Assembly: GCA_030626685.1 (NCBI GenBank)
Contig: DAOUTL010000024.1
Location: 1 to 12,562 of the forward strand
Direction: 5' to 3'
Length of the DNA: 12,562 bases
DNA from: Candidatus Bathyarchaeota archaeon
Lineage (GTDB): Archaea; Thermoproteota; Bathyarchaeia; Bathyarchaeales; Bathycorpusculaceae
The notes beneath the pieces were generated by a model, which saw nothing but the letters and a program-made list of their open reading frames with translations, did not search any database and was not told the DNA's origin. Positions 1 to 7,521 of the stretch are shown here, in pieces. The translations under genes and the position numbers were made by a program. Position 1 is the first letter of the stretch, and each line of letters starts with the position of its first letter.

Positions 1-900
1 CATTCCACCCGGTATTTGGTGCACTACTACTGAGGGGTCGACTTGCATTGCTTGTTCTCTATGTAAATGTCTATACTTTTCCCACACTTTTAGGAAGTAT
101 TTTCTGCATTCCATTAAAAGTTCAAGGTTGTAGCCAGTATCGTAAGGTGTCTCTTTGAGGGCGGCTACGATGGATTCTGTGGGTGGATGTCCGGCACCGC
201 CTGAGATTGGCGAAATAGCACAGTCTATTATGTCTACGCCTGCGTCACATGCTTTCATGTATGAGAGCATTGTCATGCCCGAAGTCGTGTGCGAGTGCAA
301 GCATATTGGCACTTTGATTCCTTCTTCTTTGCATGCATGTATCATTTGATAGGCTTTGGATGGTGATATCATTCCAGCCATGTCTTTGATGCAGAGGGAG
401 TCGCATCCCATGGCTTCAAGTTTCTTGAAAGTTTCCACGTAATACTCTACCGTGTGAACAGGCGAAATGGTGTAGCATAGGCTTCCTTGCACGTGTGCGC
501 CGACTTTTTTGGCTGTTTCTATCGGCACTTTCATGTTTCTTAAGTCGTTTAATGCGTCAAATATTCTGAAGTAGTCAACGCCATCTTTGTGGGCGTACTC
601 AATGAATTTCTGCACTATGTCGTCTGGGAAGTTGCGGTAGGCTACTATGTTCATGGCTCTTTCAAGCATCTCCATCGGTGTGTTCGGCATGTGTGCCTTA
701 AGCGTTTTTAATCGTTCCCAAGGGTCCTCAGCTAAGTATCTTAAGCAGACGTCGAATGTTGCTCCTCCCCAGACTTCTAACGCGAAAAATCCAACCTGGT
801 CTATTGTTTTTGTTATTGGAAGCATGTCTTCGGTTCTCATGCGGGTTGCGAGAAGCGATTGATGAGCATCCCTAAAGACTAATTCGGTGATTTGCACCAT
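1..900 (-). CDS. pycB: Carboxyltransferase subunit of a biotin-dependent carboxylase/decarboxylase (PycB/OadA family), 3' truncated by window edge
   Basis: I translated this minus-strand frame by hand: 300 codons with no stop, open at the left edge. It transfers CO2 between carboxybiotin and pyruvate (pyruvate carboxylase subunit B) or removes it from oxaloacetate (OadA). Family marks are RDAHQSLLATRMRT at residues 10-23 (Asp11 is the expected metal ligand), LEVWGGATFD at 41-50, Lys172 in IKDMAG (the expected carbamylated lysine), HSH at 202-204 (metal ligands) and HQIPGGM at 294-300. These cover the TIM-barrel domain; the C-terminal conserved domain lies outside. It is the last visible gene of an operon behind the membrane-anchored biotin carrier, a zinc ribbon and a small accessory protein, and starts 4 bases after the accessory stop. 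The stretch SGGAGHPPTES (233-243) reads to me more like the GHPATE form of OadA than the TSQP form of pyruvate carboxylases, which leaves the direction of reaction open. The family is certain; the exact substrate is not. Confidence 0.95.
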   Translation of the reverse strand, partial: MVQITELVFRDAHQSLLATRMRTEDMLPITKTIDQVGFFALEVWGGATFDVCLRYLAEDPWERLKTLKAHMPNTPMEMLERAMNIVAYRNFPDDIVQKFIEYAHKDGVDYFRIFDALNDLRNMKVPIETAKKVGAHVQGSLCYTISPVHTVEYYVETFKKLEAMGCDSLCIKDMAGMISPSKAYQMIHACKEEGIKVPICLHSHTTSGMTMLSYMKACDAGVDIIDCAISPISGGAGHPPTESIVAALKETPYDTGYNLELLMECRKYFLKVWEKYRHLHREQAMQVDPSVVVHQIPGGM

Positions 901-904
901 AATC

Positions 905-1129
905 TCACTTTCCCATTCGCTCAACCTTTACCTTAATCTCGTTCACTGTTGAATCCAGCTCATCTATTTGCTTTTCAAGCTGAGAAAACTTTTCCAACAA
1001 TAGCTCAAGGGTCTTCTGAACATCGGAAACTGAAGAAGGAGCTTCGGTCAAGCGTGGCTTAGCCAGGTAAGCAGCTATCGCGGCTGATATTGCAGCAGCC
1101 TCTTTTTTGCTAACATCCATTTTTACCAT
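905..1129 (-). CDS. Small helical accessory protein of the biotin carboxylase operon (74 aa)
   Basis: This is a 74-residue protein in two parts. Residues 7-22 (SKKEAAAISAAIAAYL) form an Ala/Ile-rich helix. In established families, similar EE-AAI-AAIAAYL segments occur in small or linker parts of decarboxylase and acyl-CoA carboxylase systems. Residues about 38-72 form a charged heptad-like coiled coil (LELLLEKFSQLEKQIDELDS and on). There is no signal peptide, cysteine or catalytic motif. The start is ATG 1129, with AAGGA six bases upstream (1136-1140). The start lies inside the end of the zinc-ribbon gene, giving an overlap of about 20 bases, and the stop is 4 bases before the carboxyltransferase start. 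Such packing suggests translational coupling and a structural role in the complex, perhaps docking the biotin carrier to the carboxyltransferase. That role is inference; the reading frame and its place in the operon are secure. Confidence 0.8.
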   Translation of the reverse strand: MVKMDVSKKEAAAISAAIAAYLAKPRLTEAPSSVSDVQKTLELLLEKFSQLEKQIDELDSTVNEIKVKVERMGK

Positions 1130-1337
1130 CTTCTTTCCTTCTGTTTCCTCGGTGAAGTTCCGTCATTTTCATTATTGGTTTTCTACAGATTGAACAGCAA
1201 ATAGTGATTACGTCGAATTTCGGGTTGTTTTCTGAAAACACACTTTTTCCTCTATGGCAATTGTAAACTTCCACAATTTTCTTGCATTGACGGCAATATA
1301 GTTTAAAATTGAACATTTTCACTTTGTCCAACACCAT
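1110..1337 (-). CDS. Small zinc-ribbon-like protein within the biotin carboxylase operon
   Basis: Up to 75 residues with two CxxC knuckles, at Cys15/Cys18 (YCRQCKK) and Cys48/Cys51 (CCSICRK), spaced as in a small zinc ribbon. Extra cysteines lie at 27, 47 and the C-terminus. It is basic and soluble, with no membrane segment. ATG 1337 directly follows the TGA of the biotin-carrier gene. A second in-frame ATG at 1316 (MFNFKLYCRQC) would put the first knuckle close to the N-terminus; neither has a strong SD, so the start is uncertain and reinitiation after the upstream stop is likely. It overlaps the next gene by about 20 bases. I do not recognise a named family. The second knuckle and its tail (ICCSICRKPIMKMTEL) resemble the 33-residue protein at 10968-11069. 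Its role could be metal-dependent assembly or regulation of the operon, but nothing in the sequence fixes this. Confidence 0.75.
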   Translation of the reverse strand: MVLDKVKMFNFKLYCRQCKKIVEVYNCHRGKSVFSENNPKFDVITICCSICRKPIMKMTELHRGNRRKEDGKNGC

Positions 1338-1967
1338 TCAGCCAATTATAATTAAAATGTCATTAGCGTCCACAGCGTCTCCTTCCGAAACTTTTATCTC
1401 CTTCACAGCGCCTGAGACAGGGCTTTCAATAATATTCTCCATTTTCATCGTCTCCAAAACCAAGACAACAGTTCCCTTCTCAACCTTATCCCCGACTTTA
1501 ACCGGCGCTTTGACCACGGTTCCGTGCATGGGTGCCTTTATAATATGTTTTCCTTCTTTTATGATCTCTTCCCCGATTCTGACAGGTTTCTTGACCGTTG
1601 GAACAGATTTTACTCTAACTCCTCCAATTTTGACCTTATACTCCGTGTCACCCACAACAACTTTAATTTCTTCTCCGATCTCGGATGGAAGCTTTATTTC
1701 TCCAGAACCCCTTCCAGCACCCTCCAAATCTTCAACCTTCACCTCGTGCTCTTCACCGTCAAGTTTGATCTTAAAAGCTCCAGCTTCCTTAACAGCTTCA
1801 ACCTTCATCTCTTCGGGTGGAAGCGCCTTCACCGCTTCAGCTTTTTCCACAGTCTCTCTTTTAAAGAATTTTTTCAGCGCAGTGCATGTGAACGCAACCA
1901 CGGCTAAGGAAGAGAAAACGCTGACTACGCCTATTAACGTCATGAGCAAGCCGAATTCCAAAGTCAT
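1338..1967 (-). CDS. Membrane-anchored biotin carboxyl carrier: OadG-like N-terminus fused to a biotinyl domain
   Basis: Layout from ATG 1967: one hydrophobic segment at residues about 3-30 (MTLIGVVSVFSSLAVVAFTC), a basic stop (KKFFKR), a charged linker and a small beta-rich segment of about 60-120. A complete biotinyl/lipoyl domain follows at about 135-209. The biotin-accepting lysine sits in ETMKMEN (Lys175), about 35 residues from the C-terminus as is usual. The order of one N-terminal helix plus linker plus carrier is that of OadG fused to a carrier, known from sodium-pumping decarboxylases. Start choice: AAGAGGA (1974-1980) abuts an ATG at 1973 but lies six bases before ATG 1967, so 1967 is preferred (209 aa; the upstream start would give 211). 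It heads a minus-strand operon ending in the carboxyltransferase. No OadB-like ion-pumping subunit or biotin carboxylase is visible. The carrier function is nearly certain; membrane tethering is a strong prediction. Confidence 0.92.
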   Translation of the reverse strand: MTLEFGLLMTLIGVVSVFSSLAVVAFTCTALKKFFKRETVEKAEAVKALPPEEMKVEAVKEAGAFKIKLDGEEHEVKVEDLEGAGRGSGEIKLPSEIGEEIKVVVGDTEYKVKIGGVRVKSVPTVKKPVRIGEEIIKEGKHIIKAPMHGTVVKAPVKVGDKVEKGTVVLVLETMKMENIIESPVSGAVKEIKVSEGDAVDANDILIIIG

Positions 1968-1973
1968 GATCAT

Positions 1974-2358
1974 TCCTCTTTAAACTGCGCGGAGAGATGC
2001 ATTGTTTAACACATCTATTAATACTTTTCCAAAATTATTATATCTGCCTCTTTTGCTCGGTGAGAGTTAAGCAATACGAAAAGGAAGAATTATTCATTGT
2101 CTCTCTGAGGACCTAAAAACGAGCGCCGCATAAAATGTTTAGATTTTGGGATAGGAATTAACGTTGGATATTGAAGGTATATTATTAGGTTTTATCGTGT
2201 GCTGATATTTTAGCGTGCACTTGTAGTTACGATCATTTATCTGGTTACGCAAAACCTAAACAATATTGGTAGCACATTACTTTCTGTCTTTGATTCTCAT
2301 CCTGTAACATTTTAAAAAGTGGTAGGAACTTACAAAGTGCCTAAAACATTCACTTAAA
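1974..2358. other. Intergenic region without a convincing gene; upstream region of the biotin operon
   Basis: About 385 A/T-rich bases between the biotin-carrier start and the end of the 427-residue gene (both on minus). I find no tRNA-like T-arm, no repeat array and no long reading frame. The right-to-left promoter of the biotin operon should lie here; an AGTATTAATAG stretch near 2015-2025 is a weak TATA candidate. A very short plus-strand frame near 2061-2117 encodes a plausible-looking peptide but has no SD and ends after about 18 codons. Confidence 0.5.
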
Positions 2359-3642
2359 TTATTTCTTGTGCAGATTTTGAGCTGCAATGAATGTCAAGCC
2401 TCGTTCTGTGAGGGCTCTGGCGGTTCTGTTAACTGAATCGTGTTTGTCGAGATAGTTGGTTAGGAGTTGTGGCATCAGTCCTTTTTCAATGATGTCTTTT
2501 TTGGGAATGAAGTACTCCAAGATGTCCGATGGGTGTTCTCGGGTTTTCTCAGTCTCGGGAATTCCGCCTTCATGTTTAGCGCTTATATTTTTTACACGGT
2601 CGGCAATTTCTAGAAGTTCGTTGAGTCGGTCGTATGGTTGTCTGACAATGCCCTTGTAGGTTTCCACGATGTGGTGTTCGATGCGGGTGATATCTTCGAA
2701 GCCAAAGGCTTTCCGTATGTAGGCTGACAGCTCAATTGTATAGTTGTTGACGGAGTTTGAGAGGTTAAAGCCTATGAGAGGCGTCGTGCCGTCATCTCGG
2801 CTGAAGAGTTTTGCAGTCATCAGCGTCCAGAAACATGCATATGGATTATCATTTCCTAGATAAACTGAAATCTTAAATTCTATGTCAATTCCAAGTTTGT
2901 GCAGCCAATACCCAAGCATCACGGTACCCGTGTTTACATTCAACACTTGCTGAATACCATACTCAGTATAACAATAAAGAAATTCATCAACCCATTTCAA
3001 AGCGTATTCGTTGGGGACTCCCACACCGCCGAAATAGCCAGTTATGGTTTCAGGTCCTCCCAAATGAACGTTAATCGGCTGGCCGTCAGGTCCAGGCATA
3101 GTTCCTTTTGTGTCTAATGTCTCCACGTAGGAAGCGCCTATAATCTGCATTGCCGCTGAAAACGCGAGCGGTTCATCATCCTCAGCTTGCTCTTTCATGG
3201 ATCGGACGCGGATGAAGCGGGCGGGCATAAGGTCTTGCTGTGCAATCGCCTTTTTCGCCTCTTCTATGAGCCACTGGAAAAAGTTACAAGCACTAATTTC
3301 AAGGGTTACAGCGAAGGACTCATCAAACTTCATAGATTCAGCTTTTTCTCCTAGAATTTTTCTGCGATATTCTGGAATGCTGATAAAGGCTCTTTTATCC
3401 CGTTGTTTAATCAGCCATTCAAGATCTTTCACGAAAGTTGAATTTTTTCTTCTAAGGCGTTCCATGAGGTTTTCTAGTTTACGGGCTTCCCGAGCCTTTC
3501 GGTTAATCTCGTCAACACCGCCGTATTTCTCAACGATTTTTAGCAAACCGTTTATAATGGGGTTATCTTCTCTCAGAAGAAAATCGTTAATTTCCTTTAA
3601 ATTCGCCTCTCTAATTCTTAACTTTTCCCTAAGGTCATTCAA
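2359..3642 (-). CDS. Conserved-looking protein of unknown function (427 aa)
   Basis: I do not recognise this family. The start is TTG 3642, chosen because a perfect GGAGG (3650-3654) lies seven bases before it. The N-terminal 75 residues are highly charged and helical (many Arg/Lys/Glu). From about residue 80 the protein becomes an alternating hydrophobic/polar domain rich in Gly, Asn and aromatic residues. It includes TKGTMPGPDGQPINVHLGGP, a YFGGVGVPNEYALKW segment, VYLGNDNPYACFW, SNSVNNYTIE, IEHHIVETYKG and AKHEGGIPE. The last four carry Asn, His and Glu clusters that could be active-site or metal-binding positions. There is no signal peptide, transmembrane helix or CxxC pair, so it is probably a soluble enzyme. 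It lies 85 bases downstream of the aldehyde oxidoreductase on the same strand, with its own A/T-rich promoter-like stretch near 3670-3690. A TIM-barrel-type enzyme is one guess, not supported by a diagnostic motif. Confidence 0.88.
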   Translation of the reverse strand: MNDLREKLRIREANLKEINDFLLREDNPIINGLLKIVEKYGGVDEINRKAREARKLENLMERLRRKNSTFVKDLEWLIKQRDKRAFISIPEYRRKILGEKAESMKFDESFAVTLEISACNFFQWLIEEAKKAIAQQDLMPARFIRVRSMKEQAEDDEPLAFSAAMQIIGASYVETLDTKGTMPGPDGQPINVHLGGPETITGYFGGVGVPNEYALKWVDEFLYCYTEYGIQQVLNVNTGTVMLGYWLHKLGIDIEFKISVYLGNDNPYACFWTLMTAKLFSRDDGTTPLIGFNLSNSVNNYTIELSAYIRKAFGFEDITRIEHHIVETYKGIVRQPYDRLNELLEIADRVKNISAKHEGGIPETEKTREHPSDILEYFIPKKDIIEKGLMPQLLTNYLDKHDSVNRTARALTERGLTFIAAQNLHKK

Positions 3643-3727
3643 ATAGTATCCTCCGGAATTTTGTATTAAGTCTTAAGCGAATTTAAGCGTTTTTGGTCTT
3701 GAAATATTGTAGCTATAAAGTTTCAAC

Positions 3728-5542
3728 CTAGCAAAGATCAAGTTTTTTCAGTTTTTCTTTTGTTGGAATTCCATTTTTGTCCCATCCTCTTAAAGTGTAG
3801 TATTCGTCAAGCATTTCGTCAAGCATTTTTTTGGTTATTACTTGTCCTTTAGCGACACCCTCTGGTAATGGTTCTTTCATGAAGCGTGGTGGCAAAATGT
3901 CATCTTTTCGTGTTATGCCTTCTCTAACATTGAATAGACGTGTTAGATTCCAGATGCGCTCGCCAGTTTTCAAATACTCTTCAATTGTGAAGTTGAAGCC
4001 TGTTGCCTTATTCAAAAGTTCCATAAAACAGCCAACTTCAAGTGGTGCAAAATCGCATAAGACAAGCGAGAAACACATGGCCCTTTCGTCTTGGGTTTCC
4101 TTAACAAACTTTGCTCTACCCTTAGTAGAATATCTAGGGGTGAGTCCCCCTTCAATTTCAGCTCTAACAGTCCACGCCCTTTGATGGCATGCCCCGCGGT
4201 CAGATGTTGCATAGGCTAAAGCCATGCCGAAGGCTCCCCTCGGGTCGTAGCCCGGAACTTCCATTCCCTTAACATGCATTGCAAACTTTTCTGAACCACC
4301 ACCAATTTTTTTGGATGCACCTCGTACACCTTCAGCGAGAATGTTGCCTAATCCCTTGCGATAGGCAATTTTTTTCACCATTTCAATTTCGGCGTCGGCA
4401 TTGCTAAACTTGAGTTCGAGCCTCTCAGTATCTTTCTTGGTTAGCAAATTTTTCTCAAAGCATTCCATGGCAAAGGCTATGGTGTTACCTGTTGAAATCG
4501 TGTCTAATCCAAGATCATCACATAACAGATTGGCGTATGCAATAGCTTCAATGGAGTTTACTCCGCAGTTTGAACCCATTAAAGCAATGGTTTCATATTC
4601 TGGTCCAGCAAGTTCGTCTACTCTGTACGGTTCCGATTTAACTTGCGTGTACTTCCAGCATCGAATTGAACAATTGTAGCATGTGCCATCCTTCACAACA
4701 ATTTTGCTTCGCATAGCTTCTCCGTTGATGTCGTCAGCGTGCTCAAAGACACCAGTCCTAAAGTTTCTAGTCGGTAAGATTGCAACCTCATTTACTGGAG
4801 CCACCCATATTGGAGTCCCGTACTTCCTTCTCAGAGGGATAAAACTATTTTCTTCAATTGTTTTCAAAGCCTTTTTAGAGGCTTCCTTAAAGCCTTCATG
4901 ATCGGAGTACTCAATTTTGCGGCTAGCACTTTGGACAGCAACAGCTTTCACGTTCTTTGAACCCATAACTGAACCGGCGCCGCCTCTGCCAGCTTGCCTA
5001 TACATGTCCACTGTGATGCATGCATAACGAATTAGATGTTCCCCAGCTGGTCCTATTGAAGCAACACGGATGTTTTCACCTAAACGTTTCTTTATCGTTT
5101 TTTCCGTTTCGAAGCAACCTTTCCCCCATAAGTCCACGGCGTCTCTAATTTCACCGCTCCCATCGTGAACCCATAAATAAACAGGGCTGTCAGCTTTGCC
5201 CTCCATAGTTATGCAGTCAAACCCTGCAAGCTTCATAACTGCGCCAAAGTATCCCCCAACCTGGCTGTCTAGAAAAATGTTGGTTAGCGGCGATTTTGTG
5301 ACGACAGCCCAACGACCAGACGTTGGGGCTAATGTGGCTGTTAAGGGACCGGAAGCAAAAATCAGGAGGTTTTCTGGACTTAACGGGTCAATTCCTGGCT
5401 TAAGGGAATCATAAAGGATTTTGGCTCCTAAACCTTTTCCGCCGATGAACTTTCTCGCAACTTCCTCGTCTAGCTTTTCTACGTATGTTTTTCTCTTCGT
5501 TAAGTTAGCTTTTAGAATTTTTCCAGTATAGCCTCCCAGCAT
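3728..5542 (-). CDS. aor: Tungsten-dependent aldehyde:ferredoxin oxidoreductase family enzyme
   Basis: 604 residues, the usual length for the AOR family. These enzymes oxidise aldehydes to acids and pass electrons to ferredoxin, using a bis-tungstopterin site and one [4Fe-4S] cluster, in the cytoplasm. Visible marks are the N-terminal GGYTGKILKANLTKR, KFIGGKGLGA (31-40), SGRWAVVTKSPLT (75-87) and GRGGAGSVMGSKNVKA (185-200). CYNCSIRC gives Cys288, Cys291 and Cys295, and a distant Cys496 gives the fourth cluster ligand. GPEYET (313-318), CDDLGLDTIS (341-350) and RGACHQRAW (449-457) are further conserved family segments. All cluster cysteines are present, so the enzyme looks intact. The start is ATG 5542, with GAGGAT five bases upstream. 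It follows homoserine dehydrogenase by only 15 bases, so the two are probably co-transcribed. The physiological aldehyde cannot be told from sequence; several AOR subfamilies (AOR, FOR, GAPOR, WOR) share these motifs. Confidence 0.96.
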   Translation of the reverse strand: MLGGYTGKILKANLTKRKTYVEKLDEEVARKFIGGKGLGAKILYDSLKPGIDPLSPENLLIFASGPLTATLAPTSGRWAVVTKSPLTNIFLDSQVGGYFGAVMKLAGFDCITMEGKADSPVYLWVHDGSGEIRDAVDLWGKGCFETEKTIKKRLGENIRVASIGPAGEHLIRYACITVDMYRQAGRGGAGSVMGSKNVKAVAVQSASRKIEYSDHEGFKEASKKALKTIEENSFIPLRRKYGTPIWVAPVNEVAILPTRNFRTGVFEHADDINGEAMRSKIVVKDGTCYNCSIRCWKYTQVKSEPYRVDELAGPEYETIALMGSNCGVNSIEAIAYANLLCDDLGLDTISTGNTIAFAMECFEKNLLTKKDTERLELKFSNADAEIEMVKKIAYRKGLGNILAEGVRGASKKIGGGSEKFAMHVKGMEVPGYDPRGAFGMALAYATSDRGACHQRAWTVRAEIEGGLTPRYSTKGRAKFVKETQDERAMCFSLVLCDFAPLEVGCFMELLNKATGFNFTIEEYLKTGERIWNLTRLFNVREGITRKDDILPPRFMKEPLPEGVAKGQVITKKMLDEMLDEYYTLRGWDKNGIPTKEKLKKLDLC

Positions 5543-5557
5543 CTTTATCCTCTCAGC

Positions 5558-6598
5558 CTATCTTGTTCCACCGAGATATCTGTTGATAGCTAGCATGTCG
5601 CTTAACAATGCATAGCCGGCTTCTACGCCACCAGCACCTCGTCCAACTGTTGTGACTTCCTTCAGCACATCCGTGTCAAATGTTAAGGCGTTAAGCGTTC
5701 CCCCAATGTGGGCGAGAACGTCTGTTAACGGAACTTTTTCAGGTGAAACCTTAGCTTTGATTTCGCCGTTTTCCCGCCACGCCTTAGCTATGAGCTTTAT
5801 TCTTTCACCCTCCCTTTGCGCTGCTTTAATATCTTCAATGGTTATGCTGGTTATGCCCCTCCTCTCCACATCCTTCACTTTCAAATCACCGCCCATAACA
5901 ACGTTGGCGAGAATGGTTATTTTAGCAACCGGGTCCCATGCTTCAACGTCCATCGTCGGGTCAGCTTCAGCGTAGCCAAGTTTCTGCGCGGTTTCCAGCG
6001 CCTCCTCATAGGATGCTCCAGCTTCCATTTGTGTCAGTATATAGTTTGTTGTGCCGTTTACGATTCCCCTAACAGATTTTACGTATGCTCCAGCTAAGTC
6101 TTCCAAAGCTAGACTAATCGCTGGCGTGCCGCTTAAAACTGTTCCTTCAAACCTGAGAAATACATTGTGAACCTTTGCAATTTGCATAAGTTCACGATAG
6201 GCTAAGGCTATTGGCCCCTTGTTTGTTGTAACCACATGTTTACCAGCGGCAAGAGCTTTTCTAATGTGAGTTAAACCTGGTTCTCCTGTCTCTAAATTTG
6301 TCCATGTGACTTCAATGATGATGTCTGCAGTGTCCTTTTCTATAATTTCTATGCTTGACAAGCCCTTCTGCCCATCCCCATAGTTTTCAATCGTCCCGGT
6401 TTTCTGAACAAGTTGCAAGAGCTTTTCAAGGTCGAGTCCGTTCTCGTCAAAAATTGACCCTTTTTTTATGTCAGACACGGCAACCACGTTGAATTCGAAG
6501 TTGTGTCTCTTCTTTAGAAGGTTTTTTTTGTCAACCAAGATTCTGGCTAATCCCTGTCCAACATTTCCAAAACCGATGAAAGCAAGGTTATACTTCAT
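5558..6598 (-). CDS. hom: Homoserine dehydrogenase
   Basis: Reduces aspartate semialdehyde to homoserine with NAD(P)H, on the route to threonine and methionine. From ATG 6598 the protein has 346 residues: an N-terminal Rossmann fold with GFGNVGQG (9-16) and a conserved lysine in VTTNKGPIA. It also has the substrate-domain signature YAEADPTMDVEAWDPVAK, containing the Asp and Lys expected at the active site, and a C-terminal GRGAGGVEAGYALLSDML. There is no ACT regulatory domain, as in many archaeal forms. Three starts compete: GTG 6613, ATG 6607 (GGAG five bases upstream) and ATG 6598 (second GGAG nine bases upstream). I prefer 6598 because a TTTTAAAA box at 6633-6640 predicts transcription from about 6611, which would leave no leader for the others. 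A TTTTAAAA element also precedes the divergent trmI. The aldehyde oxidoreductase follows 15 bases downstream. Confidence 0.93.
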   Translation of the reverse strand: MKYNLAFIGFGNVGQGLARILVDKKNLLKKRHNFEFNVVAVSDIKKGSIFDENGLDLEKLLQLVQKTGTIENYGDGQKGLSSIEIIEKDTADIIIEVTWTNLETGEPGLTHIRKALAAGKHVVTTNKGPIALAYRELMQIAKVHNVFLRFEGTVLSGTPAISLALEDLAGAYVKSVRGIVNGTTNYILTQMEAGASYEEALETAQKLGYAEADPTMDVEAWDPVAKITILANVVMGGDLKVKDVERRGITSITIEDIKAAQREGERIKLIAKAWRENGEIKAKVSPEKVPLTDVLAHIGGTLNALTFDTDVLKEVTTVGRGAGGVEAGYALLSDMLAINRYLGGTR

Positions 6599-6632
6599 AC
6601 ACTTCATCTCCACTCCATTATACGTTATTCTT

Positions 6633-6640
6633 TTTTAAAA
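6633..6640 (-). promoter_or_regulatory. Candidate TATA box for hom-aor
   Basis: TTTTAAAA (palindromic) lies about 26 bases before the region 6605-6613 on the minus strand, the usual archaeal TATA distance to the transcription start. This would give a short leader carrying GGAG (6608-6611) before ATG 6598. No experimental support. Confidence 0.4.
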
Positions 6641-6711
6641 CTTAACTTTTCTGATGACCTCCGCAATGTTATTATCTTCTTAGCCATTTTAAAAGAAGCA
6701 GAGGAGCATCA

Positions 6712-7521
6712 ATGTCACAGTTGATTAAAGAAGGAGACTACGTTTTACTTTACTTAGACCGTAGGAGAACCTATTTAGTGAGAATCGAAAAGGGGAAAAA
6801 CTTCCATACGCACAAAGGATTTGTTCAACTCGAAAACTTAATCGGAAAAAATTATGGAATAATCGTGAAGAGCAGTTTAGGCGTAGAATTTGTGGTTCTA
6901 AAGCCCTTGCTACGCGATTACATTGTTAAGTCTGTGCGGAAAACCCAAATAACCTATCCAAAGGACGTAGCCTTAATGGTGATGTTCAGCGGAATAGGTA
7001 CCGGAAGCCGCATCGTGGAAGCTGGAACAGGCACAGGCGCGCTAACCACAGCCCTAGCTCACTGTATTAAGCCAGAGGGCAGAGTCTACAGCTACGAAAT
7101 AAGAGAAGAATTCCTTAAAAACGCCAGGAAAAACTTGAAACGCGCAGGTCTAATCGAATTTGTGGAATTAAAGAATAAGGATATCACTGTTGGAATAGAC
7201 GAAAGCGACGTTGACGCAGTCATACTGGATTTGGCGACTCCATGGCTTGTTGTTCCACATGCTTATGCCGCCTTAAAGCCTTGTGGAACCTTAGTCTCCT
7301 TCAGTCCAACAATAGACCAAGCTGTAAAAACGGTTGAAGCCTTAAAAGAGAACAGCTTTATAGACATTGAAACCGTTGAATGCTTAATGCGTGGAATGCA
7401 GATTGCGAGAGGAAAAACGCGCCCTCACACTTTGATGACTGGGCATACGGGCTACATAACTTTTGCACGTAAGGCAATAATGTCTGAAGCCCAATCTAAC
7501 CCTTCTCCGAACCGCCAATAG
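6712..7521 (+). CDS. trmI: tRNA (adenine-N1)-methyltransferase, archaeal TrmI type
   Basis: 269 residues, matching the archaeal TrmI family. These SAM-dependent enzymes methylate N1 of A58, and in some archaea also A57, in the tRNA T-loop. The N-terminal beta-rich domain (about 1-75) begins EGDYVLLYLDRRRTYLV. The linker TQITYPKDVALMV (78-90) is a family mark. The Rossmann-type methyltransferase domain has the SAM-binding loop VEAGTGTGALT (102-112), SYEIREEFLKNARKNL (127-142) as motif II, and VILDLATPW (170-178) as motif IV with Asp173. HTGYITFARK ends the fold. The start ATG 6712 has GAGGAG (6701-6706) five bases upstream. It is divergent from hom with about 110 bases between, and monocistronic as far as can be seen. 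Length and motifs are complete; the assignment is firm, the exact target position(s) are inferred from the family. Confidence 0.95.
   Translation: MSQLIKEGDYVLLYLDRRRTYLVRIEKGKNFHTHKGFVQLENLIGKNYGIIVKSSLGVEFVVLKPLLRDYIVKSVRKTQITYPKDVALMVMFSGIGTGSRIVEAGTGTGALTTALAHCIKPEGRVYSYEIREEFLKNARKNLKRAGLIEFVELKNKDITVGIDESDVDAVILDLATPWLVVPHAYAALKPCGTLVSFSPTIDQAVKTVEALKENSFIDIETVECLMRGMQIARGKTRPHTLMTGHTGYITFARKAIMSEAQSNPSPNRQ

Noticed and set aside
1309..1983. Plus-strand frame of 224 codons opposite the biotin carrier
   Set aside because: It is the antisense shadow of the carrier gene: Ser/Thr/Pro-rich low-complexity product, no SD, no motif.
2041..2358. Possible tRNA or small RNA in the gap (stem-like GTGTGCT/AGCGTGC near 2197-2220)
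   Set aside because: The pairing needs several G-U wobbles, and there is no T-arm consensus or cloverleaf.
3197..3646. Plus-strand frame of 149 codons opposite the 427-residue gene
   Set aside because: Antisense shadow with biased composition; the minus gene has the strong SD and coherent protein.
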